This document shows, in pieces, positions 1-12,730 of a DNA stretch of 64,000 nt; within the stretch, counting starts at the first letter, position 1; each line of letters opens with the position of its first letter. The notes beneath the pieces were generated by a model. It saw only the letters and a list, made by a program, of their open reading frames with translations. It was not told the origin of the DNA and ran no database searches. The position numbers and the translations under genes were made by a program. This DNA comes from Eleginops maclovinus. Lineage: Eukaryota; Chordata; Actinopteri; Perciformes; Eleginopidae. The stretch spans positions 20,228,927 through 20,292,926 of the forward strand of contig NC_086366.1 of the NCBI RefSeq assembly GCF_036324505.1, written 5' to 3'.

Positions 1-1928
1 TAGAATAGTAAGAAAAAACACTGGGACATGTTTACAAGAAAATATGCCATAAGTTCTTCAGGGTTTAGTGTAAACCGGGGAACAAGGGCACTGCCACCTC
101 TTACTTTCGCCATGCGCCCTTATATCAAGATGTGGATTTTAGCCGTAAAATGTTAAAGAGATGCCAGAAAATAATATTTCTGTTGGTCAGAAACTGAATA
201 ATAACTCGGAAAATATGAAAATCGTGTCGAATAGACGGCTTTGTTTTTACGGAGCTCCGAATAAATAGGGGATGGATGACCAATCTATCTGCCAGTGGAC
301 GAGTGGCAGGCAGCAGGCTGTGAGACAGTAACTGGGGATTTATTTGTTATTTGAGGTGCAATATATGACTCAAGACGTAAAAAAACGTATTATTTTCTGC
401 TTCGCTCAAACGCATTATTTTGGCCAGAAGTGAAGTTGGCGCCATCATACTATATTTTTCAACAAAAAAAACCTGCTCTTCATTGTTAACTATTCAAATA
501 AAGTTTCCATATCTTATCATTTATTACCTTCTCTGCAAGTCTGTTGTAAAGTTGACCTAAAGCAGTATATTCTTTGCTTTATATTCTCACATTCAAAATA
601 TAAAACCAAGGGTTGAGACCTTATGTAATATTTATAAACACCTGTTATTCCTGAAATAGTTTTTTATTTGAAGTTTGGTGCAGAAGGCATGTTGTGAGCA
701 GACACATTGATCATCCACCGTCATGTTTACTTAAAATAAAACTGAGAAAAAAGTAGATCAAAATGTATAACTTCCAGCCGAATTTTCCTAGCCATATGGT
801 GTTTAATGTATCGTGTGTAGCTTTTATCATGCAGTTGAAAATGGTTTGCCCTTCCACTCATAGCGAAGACCCGTTCACCTGTCCTAAATTAAAGTGCCAA
901 AATCACGCCTGCAAATTACATCAATATAATTACTCGATATCAATCAAAACAATAATAAACCTCAACACAGGAAAATCCACAGTCGTCTGCATATAAAATA
1001 ACGGCACAAAATATCCATAATATTTCGTTATAACTCTAAATTTATATAAAAAAAAGAGGCTTCCTCAGGGCACATACTGCACATTTGACAGATTTAATTA
1101 TTTGTCACTTAAAAACCTCTGCAGTCCAGTTTTAAAACCTCACACACTGAGAACATATCTAAGGCACAATGGTAGAAAAGCTCCATACAAAGGCGTCTTT
1201 GCTGGTGAGTCCAAATTTCAACATTTCAGTTCCGAGACGTCCAACCATTAAAAGAAACCTGCAAAGTAAACTGGGATTTTACATCGAGAGGACATCCAGT
1301 TTGTGATGATGTTGAGAAAGTCAATATTGTATGTTTCTTTTAGTGCGGTATTATTTCACACCATGAACATAAAGGTGGTTTCAAGGAGCTTCATCCGATA
1401 CTAACAGCCTGTGATTGCCTTGCTGTAATGAACCTGCAATGCACTGTGTTGTTAACATGTCTCCTTCCTGTATGATTTAAAGTCCCTGCACTATTTCCTC
1501 CTGCACAGCCGGCTCATGCGGCTTTACATTTCTGCTCCACTATTTCCAAAGTTTGCATCATACCTTTAGTGTGATATGGAAGTCATTCAGTTGACAAAAT
1601 AACTTTGATTGTGCGTTTATAGTTCAGCGGAGCACTTTTAGGTTCAAACTGTTGTCAAGCTTGTCAGATTTCACATCTTGTTCCTTCTCATTAGCGATGG
1701 AAAATCAAATGGGGGCAAATTAAGTCAAAACGTACCATTCTGCTGCTGGAGTGTCGTAGCTCTGAACTCACGCAACAAAGGTAGCAGCTTTAACGAAGGG
1801 CTAGAAATGAAGGGTTAACCGGGGGTGAGGGCTGTGAAGCGGCTCCAGTATGAACTGGTTGTCATGCCTGCTTTGTGGACCTCTGGAGCTCATTACGATT
1901 CTTGCTGAGCTCTCGGTGTTTCCTGTAG
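1..1928. other. Non-coding sequence upstream of the first visible exon
   Basis: Probably intronic, because it ends in a splice acceptor at 1927-1928. It holds one copy of a dispersed repeat (about 281-470) described separately. I see no convincing exon; the short open frame near 763-996 has no coding character and no splice context. Confidence 0.55.
281..470 (+). repeat. Dispersed repeat, copy 1 of a pair (other copy near 61128-61420)
   Basis: Blocks such as TTTGAGGTGCAATATATGAC, GGACGAGTGGCA and TGCTTCGCTC occur here and, in the same order and strand, at about 61128-61420. The second copy has an extra stretch of roughly 80 bases in the middle. Family unknown; no terminal repeats or target-site duplications were found. 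Confidence 0.6.
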
Positions 1929-2030
1929 GTGGTTCATCTGGACAAGGATGAGGAAATGCAGAAGCTTCCTCTCCAGCCTCCTTATTACGACATGGCGCCC
2001 TCTGAGTCGACCCCCTTCACTGATAAGCTG
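1929..2030 (+). CDS. Internal coding exon of a receptor-like cytoplasmic tail
   Basis: This 102-bp exon is framed by a good acceptor (TTTCCTGTAG) and donor (GTGAGT) and is phase 0 at both ends, so it adds exactly 34 residues. The peptide begins VVHLDKDEEMQKL and contains QPPYYDMAPSE. That stretch holds a PPxY motif (PPYY, a WW-domain ligand form) and an overlapping YxxM motif (YYDM, the form bound by PI3K p85). No transmembrane segment or extracellular domain lies in the window; upstream exons would be beyond its left edge. The exon can be joined in frame to either terminal exon, at 6961 or 22759. The acidic, tyrosine-containing composition suggests the cytoplasmic tail of a type I membrane receptor or adhesion molecule. 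That role is inferred, and I do not recognise the gene. Confidence 0.7.
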
Positions 2031-5000
2031 GTGAGTAGTGATGCCACGAGCGTGTTCAAAGGAGCTTCTGTATGAAGAGTTCATCCACAGTCGCAACCAG
2101 CGGCCAGACGTAATATGCTGGTGCGACTTTCTTACCTGAGAATGGATTTACAGTTGCAAAACAACCTGAATGTCACTGAGAGTCTTACATGTAGCTGCTT
2201 TCAGAGCTTTGACCAAGCTCCATATGTCATCTTTTGAATCTGAACTCCTCACCTTTTTCTATCTAAACCTGGGCCAGCTGTCACCCTCTCTCCCTGTGTG
2301 TGTGTGGACTGTTTCACACTCTGACCCCGACACTCATCACCCACTCTACCCTCTGCTTACCCCTCCCCTCCCCCCCCACCTATTCTAATCCCTCGTAATT
2401 ACTTATGTGTTTGCATGGCAACTGGTGCAGAGAAATTGCAGGGCGATGCTCGACAGTGTATCATCGCCCCCTGAGTGTTAACTGTTGACTATGAAGTGTT
2501 TGCCGTCTTGTGTCAGATGCTTCTGCTTACTGCGGCGAGCCTACCTCAGTGGCGCAGATGCTTTATTGTTTTTTGCAGGGCTTTATTTGCTTGGGCTGGA
2601 GTCTCGGCTTTGAGATAAAGACAATAAAAAACCCATCTTGGACTCTTAGGGAATGTGTTTGCATGTGTAAGCCTGTGTGTTGCTGTGTCAACGCTTGCTG
2701 TGGCAGAGATATCATACAGTATCAACCTGCTTTAAATTAGTAGCACCACCTGCAATGTGAAGGTAAGTTTCATGTTATCTGAAAAATAGAAAATCTCTTC
2801 TATTGATGAGAAAGAAGAGGGACCATAGAGACAATGTGCAGAAATGGATTACTGTGGGGTTTACGTTGGATTACAGCATTTGCTATCAAGCTGTTGAAAC
2901 TGTAAAGTCTTTAGTGAAAGGCTTTACAGTTTCAGTTCAGTGAAATTAACTTATCTTTTAGTAGACAATCAGGGTAGACTTGATGTTGTGTATTTTCTTA
3001 GTATCAACAAAACAAAAAAATGCAAAACACCAATGAACTGATCCAGCCTACTGCGGCTGCGAGTAATTGCTGGCGTCTTTCAACCAGAAGGTTCTGGGTT
3101 CGATTCCAGCCCAAGCAGTCAACATTTCGATGTATCTTCGGGCAAGATACTAAACCCTGAGTTGCTCCTGATGGCAAACATGTATAAATGTGTATGAAAG
3201 TGAGTTCCCTACAAGGTGTACTACTCTGTATGAATGGGTGAATGACTTGTAGTATGTAAAGCACTTTGAGGGGTCGAAAAGACTCGATAAAGCGCTGTAT
3301 AAGTGCAGTCCATTTACCCTACTAAGAAGTATTGTCATTTTCAATAGATATTAATAGATATATTCATCCTAGGTTAGAACAATGTCCAATAACTCCTTCT
3401 TTAAGTTACATTTATGGGTCTTTGGATAGGAGTTGTTGATAAAAAGAAAATACTTAATACCTACGTACTCGTAATAAATACTAAATGTGTCCTTCTCATT
3501 TTCCCATGGCTGTTTTTGAAACCTAACATGAGAACAAACTATCAGTCAACAAACGTTTTAGATATTTAATTTAAAAGGCAAATGGCCACTTGATTTTTTT
3601 CAGTTAAATTTACTTTGCTTTTTTTCATGTGTATTTATCTGGATTGTTGGTCTGTTGAATAACTTTTGGCTTGATGTAAATTGCTGTGTTTAGTGGAAGT
3701 TACATTTTTCTTCAACATGAAAGTGATGCACTCAACTCTGGCTAAACTTTATCGTAAGCATCACCCAAATATTCCATAACGGTTGTGCTTTACTGGAGCT
3801 TTTGATGACCTGAATGCTTCCTGTTTTCATTTATTAGCCAAGCCATATGTCAGCCATGCTTTTTATTTTCTAAACCCTTCTTTGCATTTCTTATATGACT
3901 CATCTTGTCTCCATTTTTCAGGAATAACTCAATTACTAGAACTATTTTCTGCCAGACCAATTGAATTAGATTTTCTGCTCAGTAATTCAGGATCATCCTT
4001 TACTCCAGACTCAACGGAACCAGATGTTTAATTTTGATATTCCTTCGAGTGGGACACAAACTGGGTAGATTTCATCTTGTGTATTTCCTGTCTGATAACA
4101 TCCAACTTAAGTTGAAGTTTAAGACTGATTTTAAGATGAAAATGGAATCAGGGAGCTTTTCAAAACACTATTTGTGAGAGACATGCATTGACTGCCGAGC
4201 GACGAGTGTTACTAATGATGATTCTCTAGGGGCAAAACACTACCTTCCAATTTTGAATGCGATGTGGCTGTAATTTTCCCCCTGATTGCACTCTGGTCAT
4301 GACAAATATTCCACATATTTAAATATCCAGCGAGCGCAGGGTCTGAGAGCAGGGGGAATATGTGACGGTTGAGAGATTGCACAGTAGATTTAAATTATTA
4401 ACATGAAATTCCGTTAATACTTCAATCTTACCTGTGTAATTCTTTCTCAGATAGAAATAAGGTACATTATTGCAATATGTGGGGGAGGGGGTTGCAAACA
4501 GGTGTCATTCCTTCCATTTCCTCCCTCACACCCCTTACGATCCGTCCTGAGAGGGTTGTTAGATACAGGAGGGCTGACATCTCTGCTTTGCATTTACTCA
4601 GTCACATAACTTCTCTGTATCGCTCCATTGGTTTTATCACCAGGAACAAGCAGGCACACCAACATAGAGGCCCTAAGTTTCTTATGCTGTTTTTTTTTTA
4701 CTGTCAGAATAGAAGAATAAAACAAAGCAGTACATTATGGTATACTCCTCAAACTGTTGCCTTTTGTATTGGAAAATGTGTCTTTTATACTTCAACTCCT
4801 GACTTTATCCATCTCTTATTCTTGTTTGTTGGTTTCATAAACATCAGTGCATTCTAACTGCCATTTGTAATCCTTTGTGCTGGAAGAGAAAGCACTTTGT
4901 TTTGCTTTTCATAAAACAACATGTCAGTCCATCAACACTGTTAACATCCATCTGCAGTCGGTTTATTTAAAATAAATCATCAAATCATTTAAAGTTCTGT

Positions 5001-6960
5001 GACTAAATGAGAATACAAATTCAAGGTTTTTACAGGGAGTATAAATAAATCATAACAAAAAAGCAAAACAACTCAAATTAAATAAAAATAGAATAAAGAG
5101 TTTTTTGAAGTACATTCCCAGAATCATTTTTTATTGAAATATAAAAAAGTAGGAACTGTTCCTATGGTTTTTGTGTTAAACAATGTGATTTGGATTTTGT
5201 ATCGTTGGACCAATAAATCAACCCTCTTTGCTCACTTCAGGTAAGCCTTTTTTAGAATATAAATGTATATATTATTGGTATTGTCGTGGACATTCCACGC
5301 TTAATCACCTTCTGGTAATAAAAGAACAAATCTACAAGCTACAATTCAAAGTTGGGTTATTTAATAAAGAGCAGAGCATTTAACAGAATCAATTTCCAGC
5401 TGGAGGCCAGATCATCTGCACAACCAATGTAGTACAAGGATCTGACCCCAATCAAACATTAAACCAGATTCTTAAAGGGAAGGAAGAAGGGGAACAGCCA
5501 ATCAAATTCTACATTACAGGATATTGGAAAACATCTTGCCAGAGGGACAAACTGCATACAACAAGGCAATTTACTTTACAGTGGTGTCAATGTTGAAAAC
5601 TTGCATAAATGGTCATTATAAGCTAAACATCAAAATTAACAAAGGTTAAAGAGAGACAGCCACTTGTCTCTCTAAGGAAGTGAATATTTTAGCAGCTGGA
5701 TGTGTTAGTTAAATGTGGATTCAACTTGTGGGAAAGTCTAAGGAAGATAGAAGAAACTGCTGTGACATATCATATCATATATATATATTAAATGAGACTT
5801 ATTATACATTTCTACGTTATCAGCCAAGAAAAGCGGGCAATTATCCAATTGATTAAAAAAGGAAAAATCCAAATTGTGCATCCAATCTTGTTTTTATTTA
5901 TTTTATTTTTATTCTAACATTCCTTGTTCAGTAACTTGAATAAACACACATATGTCTATGCTTGTCTTGTCAGTGATTTTTGACCCAATGCCTCCTCCCA
6001 AGAGCAGAACAAAACAATCTGAGAAGTATTGTTTAGGAATTAGATAAACCGGACTGAACGCTGTCATTGTCATTTATTGATCCCCCATTAAGTGCATTTA
6101 CTCAATCATCCACATGGCCAATTGCTCATCGAGTCAATCATTTGGCCAATCATTGGTGTTTGCACAGTGCTCACATGTTGAATGAAGGTCTTTGTCTCCT
6201 TTTACATGCATGATGGTATTCCAGTTTCAAAGCAACATTTCCATGAATGGACAGCTGACGGGTTGTGTAAATAGCTCAATGTGCTGCTTAGTAACTTTGG
6301 TTACAGCCAGTACACAATAATGTCTTCATAGTCTTTCTGAAAGATTATATACATGCGTTGACCATAATCCAAGCATTTGTTGCAACACACTTGTTTAGTT
6401 ACAGCGATTATTTTTGTTTGAATCTGGTTTCATGCCCATCAACTCTGAGTAGTGCACGATTTCCGAGAAACGCACACTAGCAACAGAATTATAAAAACAA
6501 ATCTGAATAAACACAGTGTAACTGAATGGAAAGGTTTTGAACACTTGTATTGGGCTATTTTCTGAATCTTAACGAATGTCATTGCATGCAAACCAAGTCC
6601 TTCCTCCTTCCTAACCTTTTATTCCTGGTCCTGTATTAATTTCTGTCTGACTGTTTTGGTTCTCTTTGCATCATCTGTGCAACATCTCCATTTTCTCCTC
6701 AACCTGTCACATTCAGTCATACACTGACATTTTATTTATGTTCCCTGCTTTCACATTTGCCTTCGTCTCTAACACTGCTGCTCACAAACTCAAAATGTCC
6801 CCATGGCCGTCAGATCTTGATTTTTTTTTTCTCTCTCATCTGTCTGACTGCCACTCTCTCCTTCTATCTCTCAGCCAGTCTGTCAATCTGCCTTTCTCAA
6901 GCTCTCTCATATTTTTGGCTGCCTCACTCCTCACACGCCTCTCGCCTCTCTTGTCTCCAG
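2031..6960 (+). other. Intron between the tail exon and the ITIM-type terminal exon
   Basis: Starts with GTGAGT and ends with a long pyrimidine tract and AG at 6959-6960. It carries a tRNA-derived SINE (about 3045-3320) and is otherwise AT-rich. A stretch at about 5285-5700 looks repeat-like, with an 8-bp-stem hairpin (GAGAGACA/TGTCTCTC), but I could not classify it. No exon was seen inside. Confidence 0.6.
3045..3320 (+). mobile_element. tRNA-derived SINE
   Basis: A tRNA-like head has a near-perfect RNA polymerase III B box (GGTTCGATTCC, 3097-3107). It is followed by a unique body and by a tail of the type AAGCACTTTGAG ... AAAGCGCTGTATAAG ... CAGTCCATTTACC. From general knowledge that tail is shared by common fish SINEs. 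No clear target-site duplication remains, so the copy is old. It is not a functional tRNA gene because the acceptor stem and the rest of the cloverleaf are missing. Confidence 0.72.
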
Positions 6961-7104
6961 AACTCTGGCCACAAGGACTGTGATGTCCAGTATGCGGAGC
7001 TGGATACTGCAGCTTTGGCCTCCTCTCCCAGCCCACGAAGCTCTGCTCACACTGGCCCTGGGGACCTTGTCGAGTATGCAACCATCCAGCCTAGCTCACA
7101 CTAG
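6961..7104 (+). CDS. Alternative terminal exon encoding two ITIM-like motifs
   Basis: The exon follows a strong pyrimidine-rich acceptor ending CTTGTCTCCAG. It is entered in phase 0 and runs 47 codons to TAG at 7102-7104. It encodes DVQYAELD and, about 30 residues later, LVEYATIQPSSH at the C-terminus. VQYAEL and VEYATI both fit the ITIM consensus (S/I/V/L-x-Y-x-x-I/V/L). In known receptors of this kind, such as SIRP and PECAM relatives, phosphorylated ITIMs recruit SHP phosphatases. The spacing and the final xEYAxxQ block resemble SIRP-type tails, but that is similarity of arrangement, not proof of orthology. The exon joins the 1929-2030 exon in frame. It is mutually exclusive with the exon at 22759, since this one carries its own stop. 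A possible AATAAA lies at 8154-8159. Confidence 0.72.
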   Translation, partial: NSGHKDCDVQYAELDTAALASSPSPRSSAHTGPGDLVEYATIQPSSH

Positions 7105-10100
7105 CGCATGCCATTATAGGCCTTTCCCCTCAGACTCTGGCCTCAAGGTACACAGACTGATGCACTCCTTCCCCTCGTTCACCCCCCTCTCATGTACTCT
7201 AACCTCCCCTTTTTATTTGCTCCACATGGATCCCCTTGTCTATCTTCCTCTTTGAGTCCTGGCCTTCTTTTGATTCTACCCTCGCGGCTCTGCAGAGAGT
7301 TGGATTGAGGCAGAGGTTTTTCAGGTTATTATTGCTACAGAAAAAAGCACTTGAGGCAGAGGCGTGTACTAAAACCTAAATCTAATCACGCAAGCAATCA
7401 AAAGATCAGCCGTATAAATGCTTTAAGAAAATGTCATGTAAAATATGACTCACTGGCAAAAAGAAAATATTTAAAACTATTGAAATGATTTCATCCTCTT
7501 TTCACTCTGTGTTTGCATGAATCCTGATCATAGAGAGATCTAGAGAAAGTGTCTGCCATGCAAACAGTCCCTGCTGTTGTCCACATTGTGGGCGAATTAG
7601 CTGCATGAGTCTTTTGCATGAACATATTCAAGGATTGTGCTTTTCACGAAATTGCACCAAGACAGATCTTTAGAATGTTTAGTAATGTAATGCTGATTTT
7701 CAACAACAATGAAGGTGGAAAACATTGAAGACATTTTTTTTTTTAAATCCCCCAACAGTCACAAACAAAATGTGTTTCTCAAGTGATTATGCCACGCTTG
7801 AGAACCCTGATTGGTGGCAAGCTCTCATCTACAGGTTTGCCACTCTAATATCTCCTCTGAACTTGACAGCAGAGAAATCCTTCCATCACACACAAATACA
7901 GTTCATTATAGACACACAGCCAAGGGGGATATAATCGCCTTGTTGCTAGAATGGTTTGACTGGTTCCTATAGCAATTTTTTCTCGATGCAATTGTGGAGA
8001 CCTACTGAGATGTGTTACTGAAATACTCAAGCAGCAATTCTGTTTTAATTTAAGCAATGTCCTCAAGGGAGTAAATGTAGACATAAAATATAGTATTGCA
8101 TGATGCTTAATACAATCTTATCCATAACTGATAGTTGCAGTTGTATATAATTAAATAAAATATGCATACACCACAGTATAAAGAGAACAGTGCTTCTTAT
8201 TTTTCCTCTGGAAAGTTTTAAGTCTTTGAGAAGAATTGAGACCTATACAACCAATTTACTTGTTGGCAGGCCAATTAGTGTTGCAGATCATTTAAAATAC
8301 TAGAGAAATTGCTCAAAAGTGGATACTATTGCTAAAATTGTCACATAAAAAAGGTTTCTCTTTTGCAAAAGCCTGTTAGCCACTCAAAAATACAAGATTG
8401 CAACAATTTTTATAAATAGCCCCAGAGGGATGAACATGGACATTTTAGATAGATTGTTACAGCTAACTGCAGCACTATATATGATAACAGTAGATGCGTT
8501 CTGGATTGTGCACAGTCCACCGAAAACATGGGATAGTAAACATGCTTATCAACGCAGCAACTCTTTTTGTCTTCACACTAAAAGAAGCAAAAGAGACAAT
8601 AAACCGTAGTCCACCTTACCGAACAACGAGCCATGGTTGCCAGGAGACTATTTCCTCCTTACTCACTTTTAATGATCTCATTTGTGATGATTAGTTGACC
8701 TAATGTGACAATAATGATAAATAAGCCATTTCTCAATGAACCATTATCGACCAACACATAACTGTCAGTACAATGAAAGATCCTTTGATGTGCTTGATGA
8801 ATAATAATGACATGGTTGTCGTCAACAAGTTCCTCTGTTGTTCAGCGCAATAACAGCACAACAAAGCAGAAAAACAACACAAATGTTTCAGTCAGCCAAG
8901 GCACATCATTTATTTTTAGAATGTAGAGTAACGTTTCATTGCTTTGTTCCCTGCGAGTACACATCAGTAAATGGAGACTGACAACAATACACTTTCCCAC
9001 ATCTACGTATAGGGTATATGTGTACAAAAATATGAGAACATTTCCCTCTAAAAAAGCTTATTTATTATATTTAAAAACACATCAGACAGACATCAAAAAT
9101 GTCAGAAGGTAAAATACTGTAAACCATTATTATTACCCGATTGTTTATCTCGGGACTTTCTTCAGTGAAGTGTAGTCAACTGCCAGGACCAGCTTGCAGA
9201 CTTCCCTTTATTGCCTATTTCAACAATTAATTAATTGAGTATTTAATAGGACATAAGGATTTCAAGATGGGAAAGATGCCTTTTTTTGTGGCCTTGTTTG
9301 TCTTTACATGTATTTAAGCTTCCATGGGAGTCAAATTATTATGATGTTGAGTAATGAATAGACAAACAAGGGTCATTTTTACATAACCTTCACTCACTCA
9401 TGCAAAGTAGCATATTTAAATAGCTTCAATACAAAACTATGTGCACAAACTGCTATCATCCGAGACTTACATTTTTGGCAGCTGCTTGTCGAGAAAGTTC
9501 CTATAAGTCTTCCAAAAGTTCTCAGTGAAACATAATGCTTTCTATATTTGGGTCTTAAAATATTTGAATAACTTTTTTTTCTTTTCTAACAGCAGACATT
9601 ATCTTTAGTGAAAGAAAACCCTCGTTTTAAATCATCATTATATTTTTAGGACAATATACATTTGGTAAAAGTCAATTACAACAAGCGTTAACTTTCCAAA
9701 CATTACAGTAGTGATATTATTATGCCTTCCAAAAGTAGAAGAATGAAGGCATTTATAATTTATAGCGCCTCTGTCAATCTACATAAAAACTTGTGCATGA
9801 CAAACATGTCTTCAATATTTATATACTATAATCAAGTTTTCCACCCCGAGAAAGGGACGGAAAGACTGTGTGAAATCTGATCTGAAGACATACTCAAACA
9901 ACAGATTACACAGAACAGTTCTGAGAAAAAGATGTATAAATGTTGATTTTGTTCAGTCAGCAACTCTGTGATTGATGGTGTGCTGTAGCAGCAGGAGTTC
10001 CAACATAAAGCCCCTGTGAGAATCACCTGTTGACATTGCCTGTTTGTTAAAAGGCAATTTGCTTTGTTTTCACTGGCTCAAGTCACGACATTACACCATT

Positions 10101-11930
10101 CAATGAAATCTTTGTTTGCTGAGCCAAACACTGAACCACTGGCTCATATCCAAGCTGCAAATCCTTGTTTTACTCTTTGATTTATGCTTTTATTCACCTC
10201 TTGTCAGTGACTTAAAGATAATCAGTGAAGTAAATCAGCCAACTGTTAATCATAGCCTGCTTCTATTTATCCAACATCCATTTGCTTTGACGGAGTTATT
10301 ACTTTATCAAATATGAGAACTTATTTGGGCCAAACTTCTCCAAGGTTAGGCTATCTATTCAACATACTGCTGCTTAGAAATGAGTTCAAGGTGAGCCAGA
10401 TTTCATTTAGATTAACCCTCAGTTTCAAATGTATGCATGTGAGAACTACTTCATCTTGTCCTCTTTTGCTTTAATGTCTACAAAGTAAAAAATAAATCCC
10501 CAGCAAGTAAGAGGAAGTCTGATCTGACAGAAAGAGAAACAGAGGCAAAACTGGCCTAAACTCAATTCTGTAATGGGTATTTTTTTTTGGCACTTGCAAT
10601 TTAGCAACAGAGTAGAAAAGCCACAGGTACTGCTGCGTTTACATTAAAATAACGTCTCCAAATCACACAAAGATAAGCACCTGTAGCCTTCTGTTGTTTG
10701 CTGTTTGAATAATTGTTGAATCTTCCAAAAAAACATTTTGAATCTGCTGTCTTCTCGGTTCCCGCTGTGTAAGCAGCTGGGAAAGCTGAATGGACGATGT
10801 TTGCAGAGTGTTGTATGGCAGAATAAACACTACGCCTGAAGACAGACAGAAGGTAGCAAACTGGTATCAAAGTAAAATCTATTTTGAGTATACCTTTTTC
10901 TCTCTTTGCACTCAAATCTGTTTAATTTCCTGTTACAGTTCTGTGTATGATCGGGTAGAAACAAGACTTGGATAGAACACCAGATGCTGTCTTCTTTGAT
11001 AGTTTTAAAGACTTTTGGTTGTGTTTGAGCAGACAAGAGATCTGAACATAGGAAAAGTGACAATTAAGCAGGATGAGATATATCATTCATTTGCAAGTGG
11101 AATTAAATTAACATCATGAATGCACATTTTGTCCAAAGGAAGTTTAAGGTTTTATAAATTAGATTACTTTTTGACTCATCTTTTGATGATATTTGGGCAG
11201 ATGTGACTTGTGACATCACAGGCAATAATCTAACCAACAGGGTCCATAACTGTTCAGCTACATGTTGCTACTGGATCAATGGTGACCAGTGGCCCAATAT
11301 CACCAAACAACTTCCTATGAATAGTGCAACAAAGCAAAACAAAGTCACTCGCCACAAGTCTCTTTAGTTAAATCAGGCCTTCGTGTTGAGAAATTCAAAA
11401 GGCAACACAGGTAAATGTACGGATATACAGTAGATACCACTTCTGCCTCATCCAGTTGGTTTCTTAAATGATACTAACGGAAGGGTGATCATTTAACATT
11501 AAATGACTGCCATCATTTGTCAACAATACAGCTGCTGTATTGAAATACATCTCAATGGAGTGTTGACAACGAAAGTGACATTAAAAGACATATAGGAACT
11601 TTTGTTTTTGCAACGTCTCTCTAAAAAAATAAAAGATCACACAAGGGAAACACACGTTAAACTCCAATCATGTGACAACACACAATCTTAGTTCATCCTG
11701 TAAAGTGGAAACAGCATTTTTGCTCCAGATGTTAGTGAGCTTCTCTCTGTCAGCACACGTCACATCTGTGTCTGTGTAGTGTTAAACACAAGGAAGGATA
11801 TTAAAGTTAAAGCTGGAGAGTGAACTGTCGATGTTTTCAATCAGCGTCTGTCGTCACTTCAGTTCATATTTACTTTCAGAGAGTTCTGGTGGGATCAGTC
11901 CAGGCTTTTAGCTGTTCCGTCTGCTTTTTC
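7105..11930. other. Downstream of the ITIM exon: 3' UTR, then intron of the longer isoform
   Basis: Plain AT-rich sequence. The first part is presumably 3' UTR of the short transcript, with AATAAA at 8154-8159 as a candidate polyadenylation signal. The remainder is intron of the isoform that reaches 22759. I see no exon, RNA gene or classifiable transposon here. Confidence 0.5.
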
Positions 11931-12150
11931 AGTGCCAGACTTTTTTTTCATTTAAATAATTTTTTGGGCAACCAGTGCCTTTAAGGGCCCTTTCATAGTC
12001 TACGCAAGCTACGCGGACGCGAACGCATCGAGCTACGCAAGGAGGGTTTGACACGTACTTACGTAGCAAAATGTGTAGTCAAGATTTTTGTAACGCGACG
12101 CAAGCGCGACTGCCATTTCACGCGTTTCCGATAGGGGCGCTGATGAGAAT

Positions 12151-12174
12151 TACTGTACTGTACTGTACTGTACT
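12151..12174 (+). repeat. TACTG pentanucleotide microsatellite
   Basis: Nearly five perfect tandem units of TACTG, lying within the Harbinger element. Confidence 0.9.
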
Positions 12175-12209
12175 AAATAGCTATTAACAGAAGAAGTACT
12201 ATAGCAACC

Positions 12210-12383
12210 ATGGCTGACAAGGAGGAGTGTCTCTGTGAATTAGTTTGTGTGCACCAGCATCTTTATGACACTGCGAGCGCTTCACATTCAGATAGAAACG
12301 CAGTTGAAAATGCATGGCGAGAAATAGCACTGGACCTAGATATCGATGTTGATACCATTAAAAAAAAAAGTGAAAGCAGATGA
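12210..12383 (+). pseudogene. MADF-domain (Myb/SANT-like) accessory gene remnant of Harbinger
   Basis: The frame opens at an ATG in good context (CAACCATGG) and gives 57 residues beginning MADKEECLCELVCVHQHLYD. Conserved MADF features are visible: L/V-x-x-V-x-x-H-x-x-LYD near residues 10-20, then an aspartate, then AWREIA near 35-40. MADF or Myb-like proteins encoded by PIF/Harbinger elements help bring the transposase to DNA. The frame ends soon after a run of ten A residues (12360-12369). A one-base change there would open a frame that continues with a DRLVRA-like stretch, so a slippage frameshift in the poly-A tract is the likely cause of inactivation. The rest of the gene and the transposase are missing. 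Confidence 0.68.
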
Positions 12384-12710
12384 TAGACTGGTTCGTGCGA
12401 GCCCAGAAAAAGTGGAAGCAGGCAGCAAAAAATGGCGGCTGAGTTTCGGCTACCCCGCAGTACTTTCTCGTCTCGGTTGGCTTGCTGAGTACATCGAGCT
12501 GCTGGCGATTTAGGAGAAACGAAATGAGGCACAAAGAAAAACCTTATTACCGTAAAATTAATCTAAACCTTGAGGATTCATTTAGTCTGTTTCCATGGTG
12601 AAGTAAGAGGAGGAGGAGGCGGCAGCGGCGGCGCCGAGCTCAGCGTCGTCTTCCTTACAGGGAGTGATGTCATCATCCTTACAGGAAGTGATGTCGTTGG
12701 CGGGCTGGCT

Positions 12711-12730
12711 GGGTTAGGGTTAGGGTTAGG
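12711..12730 (+). repeat. Short TTAGGG-type run
   Basis: Just over three units of GGGTTA, the vertebrate telomere motif, inside the Harbinger element. It is too short to be a real interstitial telomere. Confidence 0.85.

Noticed and set aside
3060..3130. Possible tRNA gene
   Set aside because: Only the B box is tRNA-like, and it runs into a fish SINE body and tail.
4477..4857. 126-codon open frame on the plus strand
   Set aside because: Lies in intron sequence with no splice sites in suitable places, no domain and an AT-rich composition.
5285..5720. Possible solo LTR (TGTCGTGGAC start, AATAAA inside)
   Set aside because: Could not find a matching CA end, target duplication or primer-binding site, so it was left unclassified.
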